Below are positions 1 to 12,070 of a stretch of DNA of 64,000 bases, in pieces; position 1 is the first letter of the stretch; each line of letters starts with the position of its first letter. The position numbers and the translations under genes are program-made. The notes under the pieces were generated by a model that was not told the DNA's origin, ran no database searches, and saw only the letters and a list, made by a program, of their open reading frames with translations. This stretch comes from Coniferiporia sulphurascens (Eukaryota; Basidiomycota; Agaricomycetes; Hymenochaetales; Hymenochaetaceae), in assembly GCA_002794785.1 (NCBI GenBank), contig NBBA01000020.1, positions 620,001 through 684,000 of the forward strand, given 5' to 3'.

Positions 1-516
1 GTATTACTTACCTAATTAGGGAATGATGACTATAAAACTTCAATGTATTTATTATTACCTTTAGACCTGGACAGCCTTAAAAATAAAGCTATTGACGCAT
101 AGTATCTATGCATTCCCATTGTGTGCGAGGACAGTGATTAATTACTTAGCACCGTACCGCAATGAGGACGGATCGCGGTCCGACAAGGATGATCGGTCCG
201 TCCTTTGATCGACTGTCTGACGAGAACCTTCAACCGATCGATTGTTCTTGCTGCCATTCCTGGAACTTACATTAGATTCAGAATTAGCAGTGATTTAAAG
301 TTGCAGAAACAAAAAAAGGGTGTAATGCAGTCCCGAATAAGCTTTTCTTTGTACCAGCGTGATACGGTCACGAGAAAAGGGTAAGCAATTCATGAATTTC
401 CTCTTGTGGATGAGCGCTTCTCTCGCTATACTACGCGTCCCGGCGCCAAGTTCTTCGCCAGCTGATTGACTTTAGCATCTATCCGACTCCGTTCCTCGAG
501 CTTCCCTGCCAATTAT
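1..516. other. left-edge intergenic region
   Basis: No coding exon, RNA gene or repeat could be supported here. Homology to the second transporter copy starts only at about 517, so this stretch lies outside the duplicated block. Confidence 0.5.
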
Positions 517-3500
517 TCTATATACACGGGGCGCCAATGTCTTTCCATCACGACCTGACTCTCAGGCTCCTCGTAAATGAACCCAAGGTGGTTAATTAGC
601 GGGCTTAAGAAGTTCTTTTGGGCCTTCCGACCCTCGGGTTGCTGGGAAGCTGTCAGTGGGTACTTGCCGAGCACGCCCCTTCCTCGACCGGCCATGACAA
701 TCCTTAAAATCCAGAGCTTGAAGCCTACAAAAACTCGGATTTGACATACCAATCCCCGTTTCACTTCCCTCTCTCAAGTCCCGCACCTACCGAACGCCCT
801 GTTATTCCAAAGCACGCCTGTGAATCAATGACAGGGTCCAAGTATGAAAGCGACATACTTCAAGCTGTTCCGGAAAACGATACACAGGCAGACAGACCTC
901 GGGATGCGGAAAGCGAGGAAAGCGGGGTCACCAAACTTGAATCCTCGATAAGCGATGGTCCGTCTCCAACTTACATAAACCGAGACGCAGAGCGCATGCT
1001 GCTGCGGAAACTCGATTGGTTGCTCCTGCCAATGTTCACTATCATCTGTAAGCACTATACCTATGTTCTTTCATGACATGTCAATACGTTTAACCCGTAT
1101 GTCACAGATATAACAAATTTTGTCGATAGGTGTGTCCACACCTTTTCACCACTAAGAGACCCTTTTGACGATGACGATTACTCGTAGGACGGCAATAGGT
1201 AAGTTCAGTCGAAGACTTCCCTTGAGACGAGACTTACTTTAATGAAGGCAATGCAAAAATCGCTGGTGCGGTTGTCTTACCTAAAGTTACTTGATGGTAC
1301 TCTGTGGTCCTGATTACTCCTCAAGGCCTCGAGAAAGACCTTGGCATGTCCGGCTTCGATTACAATATCGCGCTCACCATATTTTATGTCATAGTTTGTC
1401 ACTTCCATTTTTTTTGATTGCGCATATATTGATACGTTGCGAAAATCCTAGTACATAATAGCTGAGATCCCCTCAAATCTCGCGCTGAAATACCTTGGGT
1501 CATCGTGGCTTGCGCTTATGGTGACCACTTTCGGCGCCACAACGATCGGAACAGCATTTATCAAGGATTATAATGGACTTATTATTACGCGCGTTTTCCT
1601 TGGGCTCACAGAGAGTGGATTGTTGGTGTGTTTTGTTTTACTCATACCTTACTTTCCGTCTTAACGAGATCCAAATTGTCCTTTTCCTAATGATGTGCTC
1701 TTCGTAGAGCGGCTTGGTGTATATACTTTCCAGGGTATGTGATTTGATCTAAGGACAACATCTTCCGTTTTGTATTGACTCTTGCCAAAATCAGTATTAC
1801 AGGCGTAGTGAGCTTATCCTACGAATAGGTATATTTTTCGGTCTGGCACCGACCCTTTCGGGCGCTTGTGAGTCAAACGGCCGCTCTTACCCGATCCTTC
1901 TTGGGACATAACTTCTGCCACTGCACAGTTGGCGGTCTTCTGGCTTCGGGTCTTCTTTCTATTAATGATATTGGCTCCGTCACGTCCTGGCGGAAAATAT
2001 TCCTCGTTGAAGGTACATTTCACTGCGTCTAAGTGACATGCTCTCACTCAGCTGTCGCCGAGCCTCCTTTAACGTCCATCGTTTAATATATTTCAGGCAT
2101 CATTACCACTGCAGTAGGACTCATTAGCTTCGTCATTATCCCTGAAGACCCGCAGAGCTCGCGCATGTTCACTGACTCCGAGCGTGCCCTCATCATTGCG
2201 CGTATGTCCGCTGACCAAATAGTTGTGGTAGGGGCCCGTAAGGAACGCACCACCCTGGCCCTGGTCGGCAGAGCGTTTAACTTCAACGTAAATCATATCC
2301 ATTATCTGACAAAGAAAATTCGGACTTCTGAAGCGCTTTCGTAGACCTGGATCTGTTCACTGTGCTATCTACTGCTCAATATTTCCTTCCAGGGAATGAG
2401 CATATTCCTGCCAACGGTTATCTCCACATGTGCGTAGTGCAAACAACATTGCCTTCCCTGTCTACAATATTTAATTAGTCTTCGCGCAGTCGGTCATTTC
2501 AGTGAGGAACTCGTTCTATCGTATGTACCTATATAATCTCAGATCATTTTACAGCGACGGTGGAGGCGCAACTCCGGACAGTTCCGCCTTTCGTTACTGG
2601 ATCCGTCTTGGCTTTGATTTTATCCTACGTTAGTTTAAGGTCAAGGCACCGGGCAGCACCCATCGCGGTCACTTGCGTCCTCCAGACCATCGGGTATGCT
2701 ATTTTTGTTGCGACAGACAACCCGCACGCACGGTTAGTTAAGCTTCACCTGAAATATCGGATTATATGAACGTGTCTGTACTTATGATGTGTGCTTGTTT
2801 GGCAAGGTATGCCGCGTGCTTCTTAGCAGTAGGCGGTGGATCTCCGGGCGCTCCACTGTTGCTTGCCTGGGGAACAGATAACGCTGCACCAGACACTGTA
2901 CGTGCAGTTGTTACAGCAATTATCCCCAGTATTGGATCTCTGGGTGCCGTCATCTCGTAAGCATGAGCACAGCTATTGCAATCTGAAACCTGAAACGTTT
3001 CAATTAACTTTATTTACCAGCGTGTGGACTTACCTCCCGGCAGACGCACCAAACTACCGCCATGGAACCTCGCTCAACCTTGCTGCAGGGGCCTTCGCTT
3101 GTGTGCTCATAGTCATTGGCGCCCTTTACATACGCTGGGAGAACGCAAAGCGTGAGCGCGGGGATCGTGATTATCGTTTGTATGGTAAAAGCGAAGCTGA
3201 AATTGAGCAGCTGGGATATTTGCACCCCAAGTTCCGTTATCAAATGTGACTTCGTAATCGATTTATCTAGATACGTCGTCCTTGTACTAGCTAGCGTAAC
3301 TGCACTGCGCAAGTAACAGTAGCCCTTCTCAATTGCACGTTATCCTACGATTTTTTGTTCGGCAGGTGGACGTACCATTGTGTTGGTTTGATATCGGGAA
3401 GGATGATCTGATCCAGGGGTTTGGCGGTTTCCTTTTTGGGCGAAGAAACCTACAATCCGCTACAAGTGCTCAAGAGCAGTTGTACCGAATTTTTAACGTC

Positions 3501-4093
3501 GGAGTTACAACTTCTCGTCCTTTTATGGACAGATTTGTAAAATGTTTTACGTGTCATTTTACGTAGATCCTTACTTTCCTTATTAAAGGCTTACAAATAG
3601 ATCAACGCGCTCTTATTTGGGCCAGTTGGAAGATATATGTGTGTAGTCTAAAAATGAAGCAAATACCTCGGAAACGGTTTGGGGAAGATGTTTGGTGTCT
3701 GCAGGGTACTGTTAGTATGAGCTTGATCAAGCTCTATAATTTTTTTATTGGCAGATGGTTGCATTTAGGAGGTGTTTTGTTTTGAGCAGTGGACTTGTTT
3801 ACTGGCAGATGTGGCAAAAATTCCTTATTGTGGATGTGCTTACACAATCTTGCATCAGCTTGCCGGACAAATGCAAAAACGCCACAAATCGCAGCTGCAA
3901 TCGGCGTCTCAATTCTTATTGGGATTGCAAAGACTAATATAGAAGGACCCTGTGATTACATATGATGCCGAGCAAAAGTTACAATCCTACGATAACCTGC
4001 AATTGAGAGGGGCTAGTTTATCGTCACTTGCAAGCTTGTCATGGCATCGGCAATCCCCGAACTTGTGCGGGCGTGATTACTCAGCCTTTTTTT
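517..4093 (+). repeat. segmental duplication block A (MFS copy 1)
   Basis: Sequence from about 517 (just upstream of the words ggcgccaatgtctttccatc) to about 4093 matches 15170-18030 nearly base for base. The match covers the upstream flank, all exons, most introns and the 3' flank. The main difference is about 700 bp present only here (roughly 3318-4016). The other copy runs straight from AAGTAACA into TTTATCGTCACTTGC. The extra 700 bp is therefore an insertion here or a deletion in the other copy. Confidence 0.85.
828..3249 (+). CDS. MFS transporter, ACS/Dal5 (allantoate permease)-like, copy 1
   Basis: Membrane transporter of the major facilitator superfamily. The family imports small organic anions such as allantoate or nicotinate by proton symport; the substrate here is unknown. 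Exons: 828-1047, 1108-1129, 1188-1198, 1248-1265, 1326-1393, 1452-1625, 1708-1734, 1795-1867, 1929-2012, 2097-2287, 2345-2429, 2490-2501, 2555-2732, 2807-2956, 3021-3249. They total 1542 nt, giving 513 aa with no internal stop. Recognisable stretches are LDWLLLPMFTIIY in TM1, NFVDRTAIGNAK after it, the loop GRAFNFN/TWICSLCYLL, and a C-terminal VWTYLPADAPNY followed by a basic tail. The ATG at 828 is chosen because the open frame upstream lacks another ATG. Five exons are 27 bp or shorter. It faces UGT1 tail to tail, with the DHA1 gene between them. A near-identical paralogue is at 15477. Confidence 0.88.
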
Positions 4094-4326
4094 ATTTCAG
4101 CCTACTACAGGTGGATATAATCAGTTACCCCAATGGAAGGCGATTCGCATCAACTATTCTACAATTAAAAAGTGCCAATGTTTCCTATACTAAGTCTATG
4201 GACTTTATGTACTTTGCAGCATATAAGCTTGTCAAATAAATTTACAATCATATTTTGGATGATGGGAAACACTTTCTATTTATGGGTGCGGCGTAACTAA
4301 TTATATCTACCTGTACAATCAAGGTC
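3250..4326. other. MFS copy 1 3' flank and copy-specific insert
   Basis: The first ~70 bp and the part from about 4017 to 4093 match the 3' flank of MFS copy 2. The ~700 bp between has no counterpart there. Small open frames exist (for example 3333-3566), but none has a recognisable domain or a paralogue. I see no gene. Confidence 0.5.
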
Positions 4327-4329
4327 ATT

Positions 4330-5137
4330 CCCGATACCTTTAGGTAGAGGGTTAGCTAGGTCAATAATTCAAGATCTGAACGCGATTGTAGGGGCCCGCG
4401 GTATTGCCTTTTCTGTATTGCCGAGCCGCGGCAGTTTATTTTTCGCCCCTTTAGGTAAGTAGCTGTCATTTGTTTTACGTGTTCAACCCTCTTTGAATTA
4501 CATTTCTTCTTCGGCTTGTTGTGCCGAGCGGGTTCTTCGGGCCATTTGCGCGATATTGATTACATCAATTCTCCCTTCATTTCTGGTGCTACTCCATCTC
4601 TAAGCTGTCTGCTTTCGCAAATATTCGGGTTTTTTTTGCTGGAAATTGTTACTCTGTACTCCATTTCCATACTTTTGTTTAGACTTGGCTGTGGCTGCCT
4701 TACACAGTACCGCATTTTTTACGAAATTTCATACTTTGTGATCTGCACACTATACTAGTGGTGAACTTGTACTTGACAACTGCCGGCAACCTTGACCTTG
4801 TGATGTTCAATGTCGTAGATACCGCACTATCGGTGGAAAAGGTGCGGCTATTCTTCTTTGGCGATCTAGACTCTCCGTGGTGATTTACGCCCACAATATC
4901 ACAATATACTCGTCGCAGAGATTGTCGACGAAGGTCTCCATTTTGCGAGTGTCATCCAGAATTCCCAAAACCTTCTAGCCACATCTTTCATACAGCAAGG
5001 GAAAATGCTACGAAAAATATATAAATTCACGTTTGAATGTACAATTACACCCACAGATAGATATGGATTTAAAAAGTCACCGTTACGTCCATCTAAGAAA
5101 GGTATCGGGCTCTGCCAGCGCAGCTGGCCCTATCATT
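4330..5137. mobile_element. 808-bp element of a small non-autonomous family
   Basis: The element begins CCCGATACCTTTAGGTAG and ends with the hairpin GCCAGC-GCA-GCTGGC followed by CCTATCATT. ATT flanks it on both sides (4327-4329 and 5138-5140). A 117-bp internally deleted relative with the same two ends lies inverted at 9334-9450, where an empty site is available for comparison. CCCGATACC is repeated inverted near the 3' end as GGTATCGGG. No transposase is seen; the internal reading frame (4516-4758) is unrecognised. The 3-bp duplication would suit a PIF/Harbinger-like element. The subterminal 3' hairpin recalls Helitrons, but CTRR is absent. The class is left open. Confidence 0.65.
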
Positions 5138-5140
5138 ATT

Positions 5141-5888
5141 TATCAGACACAATAATATTCAGTCCCCAGTTTAAAAAAACTAATTTCTGGAGCACGATGC
5201 CGAGATATCACCCTAAGCTGCGTAGCACCTTCATATTGGTCAGAGCCAGACCCCAGTGTCTACTGAAAACGGGTTTCGCAGACCTGGAGCAGCTTACTGT
5301 ATATCAAATTACTACGAAGCGGTATATACAGTAGTTAAAGAATACTTATAACTTATAAGGGTCAGCTCACCCACCTGCTGCACTATGCCAAGAACCAGAT
5401 TTTAAGCCTCACTTAATAGTCGGTGACCACGCTGTTCAGTCTGGGTTATTTTCCTTCGCTGATCCCTTGTCCCGTTCGTTACACATTCCCAATATTATTA
5501 ACTAAAGCTAAAGCTACACCGACACGATTTTAAGTACGTGTGTAAAGAGGAGTTCATCCCTCTCCTGGTCGTCTGACTCAATCCAAGCAAGTAAGAGATA
5601 GAAAAGGGGCAAAAGATCCAGAAATCTATGAGGAAGATGGGGAGACGCTGCTGCTATTTTTTTCCTTGGTCAGATGGGCTCGTTCGTATCGTATCGTATG
5701 TGTGGCGCAAGGCAGTCGGGGGTCGGAAAGTAGGCGTGTGAATAGCGGCGTGTGACGTAGGAGCGGAAATGAAGGTATAGAAAAACAGTCATATGATATA
5801 AAAATCATAGAATCGTGCCAGTGGCAATGAGCAACGAGGCGTGCGAGATGGAAAAGAAGAAAGAGTAAGGAAAAATAAAGTAAGAATT
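5141..5888. other. intergenic, downstream of the DHA1 gene
   Basis: No gene is supported. The end nearest 5888 probably holds the 3' untranslated region of the minus-strand DHA1 transporter. The open frame covering 5005-5334 straddles the end of the 808-bp element and has no recognisable domain. Confidence 0.4.
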
Positions 5889-8234
5889 TTACGGGTTCGC
5901 AGCGTACTTGCTCTTAGCACGTATACGCTCCCCATAGCGCCATAAAACCCACGGTCTGGAAGTAAATGTCAGAACATACGCGCAATTTTCGGAGATACTG
6001 TGCATTACGTACGCAGGACATCCGATGACAATAGCAAACGCGGCGAGGATAGTGTCGCCTTTACCATATCCTAACGCATTATACATCGCAGGCGCGAAAA
6101 GCGGGAAACCGAAGCCAGCGAGGGAGCGTAAGCAGGAGACTGCAGCAAGTGCAGAGGCGGCGTGCAATGTGAACGCATCGATAACGTATGTCTGGATCGA
6201 CTGGAAGTTGAGCACCATGCCTGCGCCGATGAATGCGATGCCAATATCGGGCACAAGCCAGAATACACGGTTTTGTGCGCTCCAGCCGTAAATTAGAAGA
6301 CCTATTGGAAGAAAAATTGTTCCGGGAACCATCGGAGCTGAACGAACTCGTCAGAGACTAGACCGAGACAAGGGAAGTGGGAAAGATCTAAAACTCACGT
6401 AACCGATATTCTGGCCTTCCCGCCCCACCGTTTTTCTCTTTAAGGTAACGATAAATGGGATCGAGAAGACGAGCGTTAATTTGACTTATGCCCGTAAGCC
6501 CGATACCGAGTGCAAGATAGTTAAGTCCAGAGATGCCGACGGACTCTCCGTAGTTGCCTTGGAAGATACCCGGAATTGTCGTGAGGATGAGGTAGACTAG
6601 ACCGTATCTGAAATGGAAAACAAAACTATGGTCGTACGATACACTGGCAGGTCGTTAGGAGTAGAACACTTACATAAATGCCATGTACACTCCAAGCAAT
6701 TGGATAATCGGCTCCTTCGCGAAAAGCGCGAAGGGACGCACAATTGCCTTAGCCATAATGTGTTTCCAGCTATACAAATAACAAAATCAGACGGATAAGC
6801 AAGCGAAATAAGGACAAGTGGCATACCCAGCGTCCGACTTCTGGAAAGCTGTGGACACTCGGCTGGTATCCGTCTTCAATAATCCAAGCTCCTTCCTTAT
6901 TTTCCGCGCCTTTCGCTCAAGCAGAAGTGGGGCGAACGCTTTGCAACGGAACGGGATCAGAAAGAAAAATCTGTGTCAAGACAATTCGAATTGCACTCAC
7001 TTTCCGTCAGGAAGAACAGTCCAAGGACCTGGACGCAGCCATCCGCAATTGAAGTTGACCAAAACTATTACATCAGAAATTTTGTGCATAAGCATCTCCC
7101 TCGGCGGCTGAGCTCAACCAAAAATAAAACGTACCACCCAGCGCCATGTCGACTTTTCCGCGATCCACGCGCCACAGACTGGTCCAATGACTGGTCCAAG
7201 TAAAGGTGCGAGCGAGTAGAGGGCAATTGCCTGCCCACGCTCCTCCGGGCGCCAACAGTCACCAAGTACGGCACCACCGACCTATGCGTATGGTCAAGAG
7301 TGAATTTAGCATGCCTGCCGGCTGAAAATAGATTTTTGAAGACAATTACTCACAGCAAGGGGAGCGCTCCCACCGAGTCCCGAAAGAAAACGAAAGGCGA
7401 TCAGCTCACCGGTCGTCTGCGCACCTCCACAGGCGAGGTTCCAGACTAAGAATAAAGGGATGCAGTGAGACTAAGTCGGAAACCGGTATATAAATTGGCT
7501 CGTACCCAGGTACCAACAATTCGCAAGCTGCAAGACGCGTGATCGACCATATACCTCGGAAAGGGGTCCAAGGAATAAAGGACCAAACGCTAGAGTTCTA
7601 AGGTCAATCCCAATCTCCCGCCGTGGTCTGGTAAAACTGTTGACGTACCATATCCCAGAACGAACACAGAAGTCGCCATCGCAATAATCACAGTACTCGT
7701 TATGCCAAACTCCCTCGCTATTTGATCTGTTGCAGGAGCGACCATGGAAGAAGATACCGGTGAAATAAAAGTGAAAGCGGACACGATCAAGGTGATAGTC
7801 CATCTTCGTTTGTAAGTCCAACTGCGATAAAACGCGGGGACTTAGTACCACATTTTCTAACGCGTATGAAAGATAAACGGCCTCGAGTCGGTAACTCACT
7901 TTCGTGGATTCTCCGGGTCATCCGGTCCTTCCCAGTCAACGACAATAGGCCCACCTTTCTCCGCATCCCCACCTCCGCCAAAGCCCGATTCAAGCGCCTT
8001 GGGATTCGTGTCCGCATCGCGGTCATGGGGCGTCACGGACGTATCATTCGAGTTCCTGCGTGACACGGCCTCGCCATCCGGGGCGTTGTCAGCCTTTTGC
8101 TTCCTTTCCTCATCCTCGCTCTGCTTGTCGCGCAGGGGAAGGTCTACGGGCGGCGCCCGGAGAACCGAGTCACCTCCTGCAAGAGACTCTGCGGTGGCCA
8201 TGGATGTCTCTGCTTTTCCGTGAGTATTGGACAT
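5889..8234 (-). CDS. MFS drug transporter, DHA1 (Tpo1/Flu1-like)
   Basis: Twelve-helix major facilitator of the drug:H+ antiporter-1 type, which exports hydrophobic or cationic compounds across the plasma membrane; the substrate is unknown. Exons (minus strand): 8234-7900, 7821-7649, 7589-7506, 7445-7354, 7281-7135, 7064-7001, 6938-6827, 6769-6674, 6607-6399, 6337-6013, 5955-5889. They sum to 1704 nt, giving 567 aa. About 98 hydrophilic residues precede the DHA1 signature WEGPDDPENPRNW near residues 100-113. Motif A follows TM2 as GPLFLGPLSEVYGRSRV. The drug-transporter motif C, LGPVIGPVCGAWIAEKSTWRW, lies in TM5. The C-terminus GERIRAKSKYA is typical of the family. It has no second copy here: the equivalent place in the other block holds an amidase relic. 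The start is the first ATG of the open exon giving MSNTHGKAE. Confidence 0.88.
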
Positions 8235-9274
8235 CGCTCGCAGGGGGCGGAGGTTATCGAGAGAGCGTATGGCATTGGCTCCAACCGAGGGCTTAAATAG
8301 TGGACGGGAAGTGAAGCCGACGGTTATGACGATTATCAGCAAGGGGGGACGGCTTGCTTACAACTCGTCCATTACAAAATCTCACTTTCGGTCCGTAATG
8401 CAATCCCTATATCTGGTAATTCTATTTTCTTCCGCTGATGCCGACAATGCCGAGCACGCCGTGCCGGCCAGCCGAACCGGTCTCTCTGAGACTCCTGGGA
8501 ACCGGAAGTCGCTCTTTAATCAGCCGAAGCGTCTTACCACTTCGCACGAACATCCGTTGCTCAATAGTCCCGTCAGGCATGGCAGACAAACCCTCTGCCG
8601 CCATCCATGTGCGTCTTGCAGGCTGCAGGTGCGAAGAACATGAAAGCGTCCGACTAATGCTTCGGTCGGGCCTCGCGGATATTCAGTGAAGACAAAAAGG
8701 CTCCAATTCCGTGCCATAGTCAGGGCGGAGCCGACGCTTATTGGCCAGTATAACGATAGCGTGCCGTTTTCTTGCTGTGCAATTAGTGATACGGGCCATA
8801 CGGCCATGGAAGCGTTTACCTGATTCGCGGGATCATTCCTTACGGCTGATCGAGTCAGCGTGGACGATAGCGTGCCTTTTTCTTGCCGTGCCATTAATGA
8901 TACATTCCTTACGGCTGATTGAGTCAGCATGGAATCCATCTACCCGAACCAAAAGGGTAGCAAGCCCCCTTATCGTTATAATCCTGAAAACTTACAGGAA
9001 GTAAGCCTAGACTACAAAAAATATTGTCCAACTTCCTCGCACTCGAAAGGTCTGCTACAATTTTTCTGACGTTAATATTTTGTCAACTGCTTACACACAC
9101 GTTACTAACAATGATAAACGTGAATCAGCCCTCGGATCAATTTAATCAAAAGTCACGGAACTTGTGGTGTCGCTATTTTAAGATCCATTTTCTTTTCGGA
9201 ATTCTTCGGACATACCGCATCGACGTCATACGAATGGGGGTACTACTTTCTCCGCAAACATAATAAATTCATCT
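8235..9274. other. upstream region of the DHA1 gene
   Basis: No coding gene is supported. It holds the probable DHA1 promoter and an imperfect direct repeat (8748-8932). The frame at 9024-9263 is unrecognised. Confidence 0.4.
8748..8932. repeat. imperfect direct repeat
   Basis: The words ACGATAGCGTGCC, TTTTCTTGC and GTGCNATTANTGATAC occur twice in the same order (from about 8752 and about 8864). Each copy is followed by CATTCCTTACGGCTGAT and GAGTCAGC. The second copy lacks an internal ~45 bp. Confidence 0.7.
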
Positions 9275-9333
9275 TATCTTACAGTTCCTCCAAAACGAAG
9301 ATAAGCTGATCAAGACTGGCGTGAATTTTCAAT

Positions 9334-9450
9334 AATGATAGGGCCAGCTGCGCTGGCAGGGCCCGATACCTTTTAAGTTCTTGGATCGAGTTTTTCATAT
9401 CATGGACTTGAATTATTGACCTACCTAACCCTCTACCTAAAGGTATCGGG
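9334..9450. mobile_element. 117-bp deletion derivative of the 808-bp element
   Basis: Read on the minus strand it starts CCCGATACCTTTAGG and ends GCTGGCCCTATCATT, the same two ends as the element at 4330-5137, with almost all of the interior missing. AAT lies on both sides (9331-9333, 9451-9453). The paralogous empty site near 20245 has a single AAT between TTTTC and GTGCTGACA. Insertion after the block duplicated, with a 3-bp target duplication, is therefore directly visible. Confidence 0.8.
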
Positions 9451-9783
9451 AATATGCTGACAAAAAATAAAATGTACCGGGGAAACTAAAGTAAGTGCTT
9501 AGCTGGTCTCGTACGAACGAACAACTCTTGCTCTCACGCACTCCTTCGAATTTCGTGGCACACGCCCACCGCTCGAATATACTTGTCTAAAGTTTCACAC
9601 TGACGAAATGCGCGCAGGAATGAATAAAAAAATGGAACTGCATTAACTGCTTACATCACTTATCCGTTTAAAATACAAAAGGCCCTCATCCTAACCGCAT
9701 CGGCCGATCCAGAATCTATCCCCAGTTCCCAATTTATCCCCAGCCTCTAGAACGTACTACGGGAGGAGCGGAAGAACGATGCT

Positions 9784-12002
9784 TCAAAGCAGCACATCAA
9801 CAACCTTCCGCAACTCGACCCATCCATCGCCTCCTTCCTCCCAGTACTGTGCGAACACCTTCCCGAGCTTCTGCGCGTTCGCGCGCTTCACACGGCCGTC
9901 TTCTCCACGCATCTTCGTGAACACCTCGACGGCCTCGCGACGCACGGCATCGACCGTGCCCTCGGGCGCACGCCCTCCGAGGCGGTGCATCGGTCGCAGT
10001 CCGTGTCCGGTGCGCACCTCTAGTAGCTCGCACCCCGCGTTGTGCGTCACGGATATATTCGCTGCGTTGATAGGCTGGTCGGCATCGAATGGCCAGCAGA
10101 TCCTAGGTAAAATCAAGGATGGCGCCTGTCAGCCAAATGGCTGCAGACGTGAAATAATAACTTGGGACGCACAGGGGTATACCCTCTGTCAGAGACTCCA
10201 TGACAGAGTTGTGACCGCAGTGTGTCATGAACCACCCACAAGCCTGTGAAGGTAAGGTAAGGTTAGTCGGCTTTCCTTGGAGGAAAGGGAAATGAACGCG
10301 ACGTACATCGTGGTGAAGAATTATTTGCTGTGGGAGCCAGGCCGACATGAAGCCCAATCCTGAGGCTTTCACTTTTTCTTTGATCTCTTCCGTAACGACA
10401 GCGAAAGGAGACGCATGGCTAAAGAGCTACAGATCACGCGGTCTTCAGACGATAAATAACACTTGGACTCAGGAAAGGGCTTACGAATGGAATTTGTTGT
10501 TCTATGAGGACATCAAGGATCGCCCATATTTTTTCCGGCTCACTGGACCACCAGACACTACCGAATGATATCTGTTCGAGTAGAATGAAATGGTTCATTC
10601 AACATTCCTTTACACTGTTTCAGGGTGCGGTCAGTACTCACATAAACAACCGAGTGTTTCCCGAACTTTTCTAGAGCCTTGTTCAAGAACTCGTTCACCT
10701 CAGCCGCAACCGGGGACTGGGACTTCTCCCTTTCGAGAGACGTTGTATCTGCTGGAGGAGACAACGGTCCGACAGCTACGACTGGACGCGATTCATACCA
10801 TTCTTGCCATACATCGAATGCACCGCCCTCATAGGCTCGGTTGCTCGAGTTGATGACGCCATCACTCTCGGAGAACATCCTATGTAGTGCCAGAAGGACA
10901 CGTACCGTCGGACACCATGTATATTGGGAGGGAACGCTGAACACACTTACCTGTGCGCGTATTGGGAAAATGCAGCTACATCTACGGGAAGCGCCAGCTA
11001 TCCGTGTATATTACCGAGTCAATGAATAGTTCCAAATTCCTTAGAGGGAAAAAGTATGGACATACGGCTTGCGGAGAGAACTCATAGTCATACATCGGTG
11101 GTATCCCGGGAAGTTCGATGACTTCGTTCTTAATCCTGCGCAAAATCTGGCAGGGCCAGCAAACATATGAATGAGCATCATTCGTAAACGGAAGGAGAAG
11201 GAATAGCCAAACCTTTTCCGATTCGATTCTGCGCGTCTCCTCATCCTCAGCAGTAATAGCCTCGATTTTCGCTGCCATATCTCCGTTACCGCCGTAACGT
11301 TCGGGACCAAAGAGAAAGATCACTCCTGATACTGCACCAGACTGCCAAGCGTAAATTGGGACAGACGTCCCGCTCACTGAACGTATCCTCGCGATGGTCT
11401 CGTACATGAAGAACTGCAGTAGAGTGGATAAGCGTTGATCCAGTGGCTTGGAATATCAAAAATGTTAATCTCACGTCGACCACGACGAGCTGCGGTGGCT
11501 CTATAGCCTCGTACATACGTTCGCTATCCGGTTCGGCCGCAATCGGCTTGCCGGCATAAAGAGTCTTGTACCCTTCGAAGAACGACATTTTGAAGAGGTC
11601 CAAGTCATGTATTTGGGGAGACGTGGGCAGGGCGACAACCCTTACGGTTTGAGCTTGGGTCAATCAACAGTATTCCGTGGCCCTGACCTTTATGTAGGTT
11701 AATTGCGTACCTGATTAGCGACCTCAACGCCTCCTCTCCTTCTGGCAAGAATTGCCTCGCGACCTCGCTAGTGACTTTGTCAAGGTAGGGAACAGCCGTA
11801 AACAATGTCGCGCAGACGCGACGGAGGCGCACGATTTTCGCGAGCAGGGCACACAAAGGCTTTGAGTGCCCTGTATCAAGAAAGGTCTCGTCGTCTTAGT
11901 CTAATATCGCCGAAGACGAGAACAAGAATGAGGAAACATACCCCAGAACGGGAGGGCTACAGCGACAATGTGTCCGCGTGGGAGACCGCTTACGGTAGTC
12001 AT
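9784..12002 (-). CDS. UDP-glycosyltransferase UGT1 (GT1 family)
   Basis: Soluble family-1 glycosyltransferase predicted to move a sugar from a UDP-sugar to a small hydrophobic acceptor in the cytosol; sugar and acceptor are unknown. Exons: 12002-11942, 11870-11711, 11640-11475, 11413-11213, 11146-11066, 10997-10951, 10879-10642, 10571-10485, 10426-10307, 10243-10173, 10102-9784. They total 1551 nt, giving 516 aa. The N-terminal acceptor half starts GHIVAVALPFWGHSKP, with the probable catalytic His at residue 11. The acidic PPMYDYEF segment is near 215. The C-terminal donor half has SAWLPQ at about 376-381, ACGWFMTHCGHNSVMES at about 388-404 and WPFDADQ at 414-420, which together form a PSPG-like box. 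No signal peptide or membrane segment is seen. The start ATG opens a 20-codon first exon shared by all five paralogues. Confidence 0.9.
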
Positions 12003-12062
12003 TGAGGTTCGAATGTGTTGGGCTGTGAGGTGTCTGGTATCGATATGGCCGCCAGGCGGGGG

Positions 12063-12070
12063 TTTATATA
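12063..12070 (-). promoter_or_regulatory. TATA-like box of UGT1
   Basis: TATATAAA reads on the minus strand 61-68 bp before the ATG. The UGT2 copy has it at the same distance, and related boxes stand 54-63 bp upstream of UGT3, UGT4 and UGT5. Conservation of position is the main support. Confidence 0.6.

Noticed and set aside
741..827. Upstream extension of the MFS start (29 codons)
   Set aside because: The frame is open but begins with TTG. The first ATG in frame is at 828, and the same holds in copy 2 at 15477.
4330..5137. Canonical Helitron for the 808-bp element
   Set aside because: There is a hairpin near one end, but no CTRR terminus, and the empty-site comparison fits a 3-bp target duplication better than A/T insertion without duplication.
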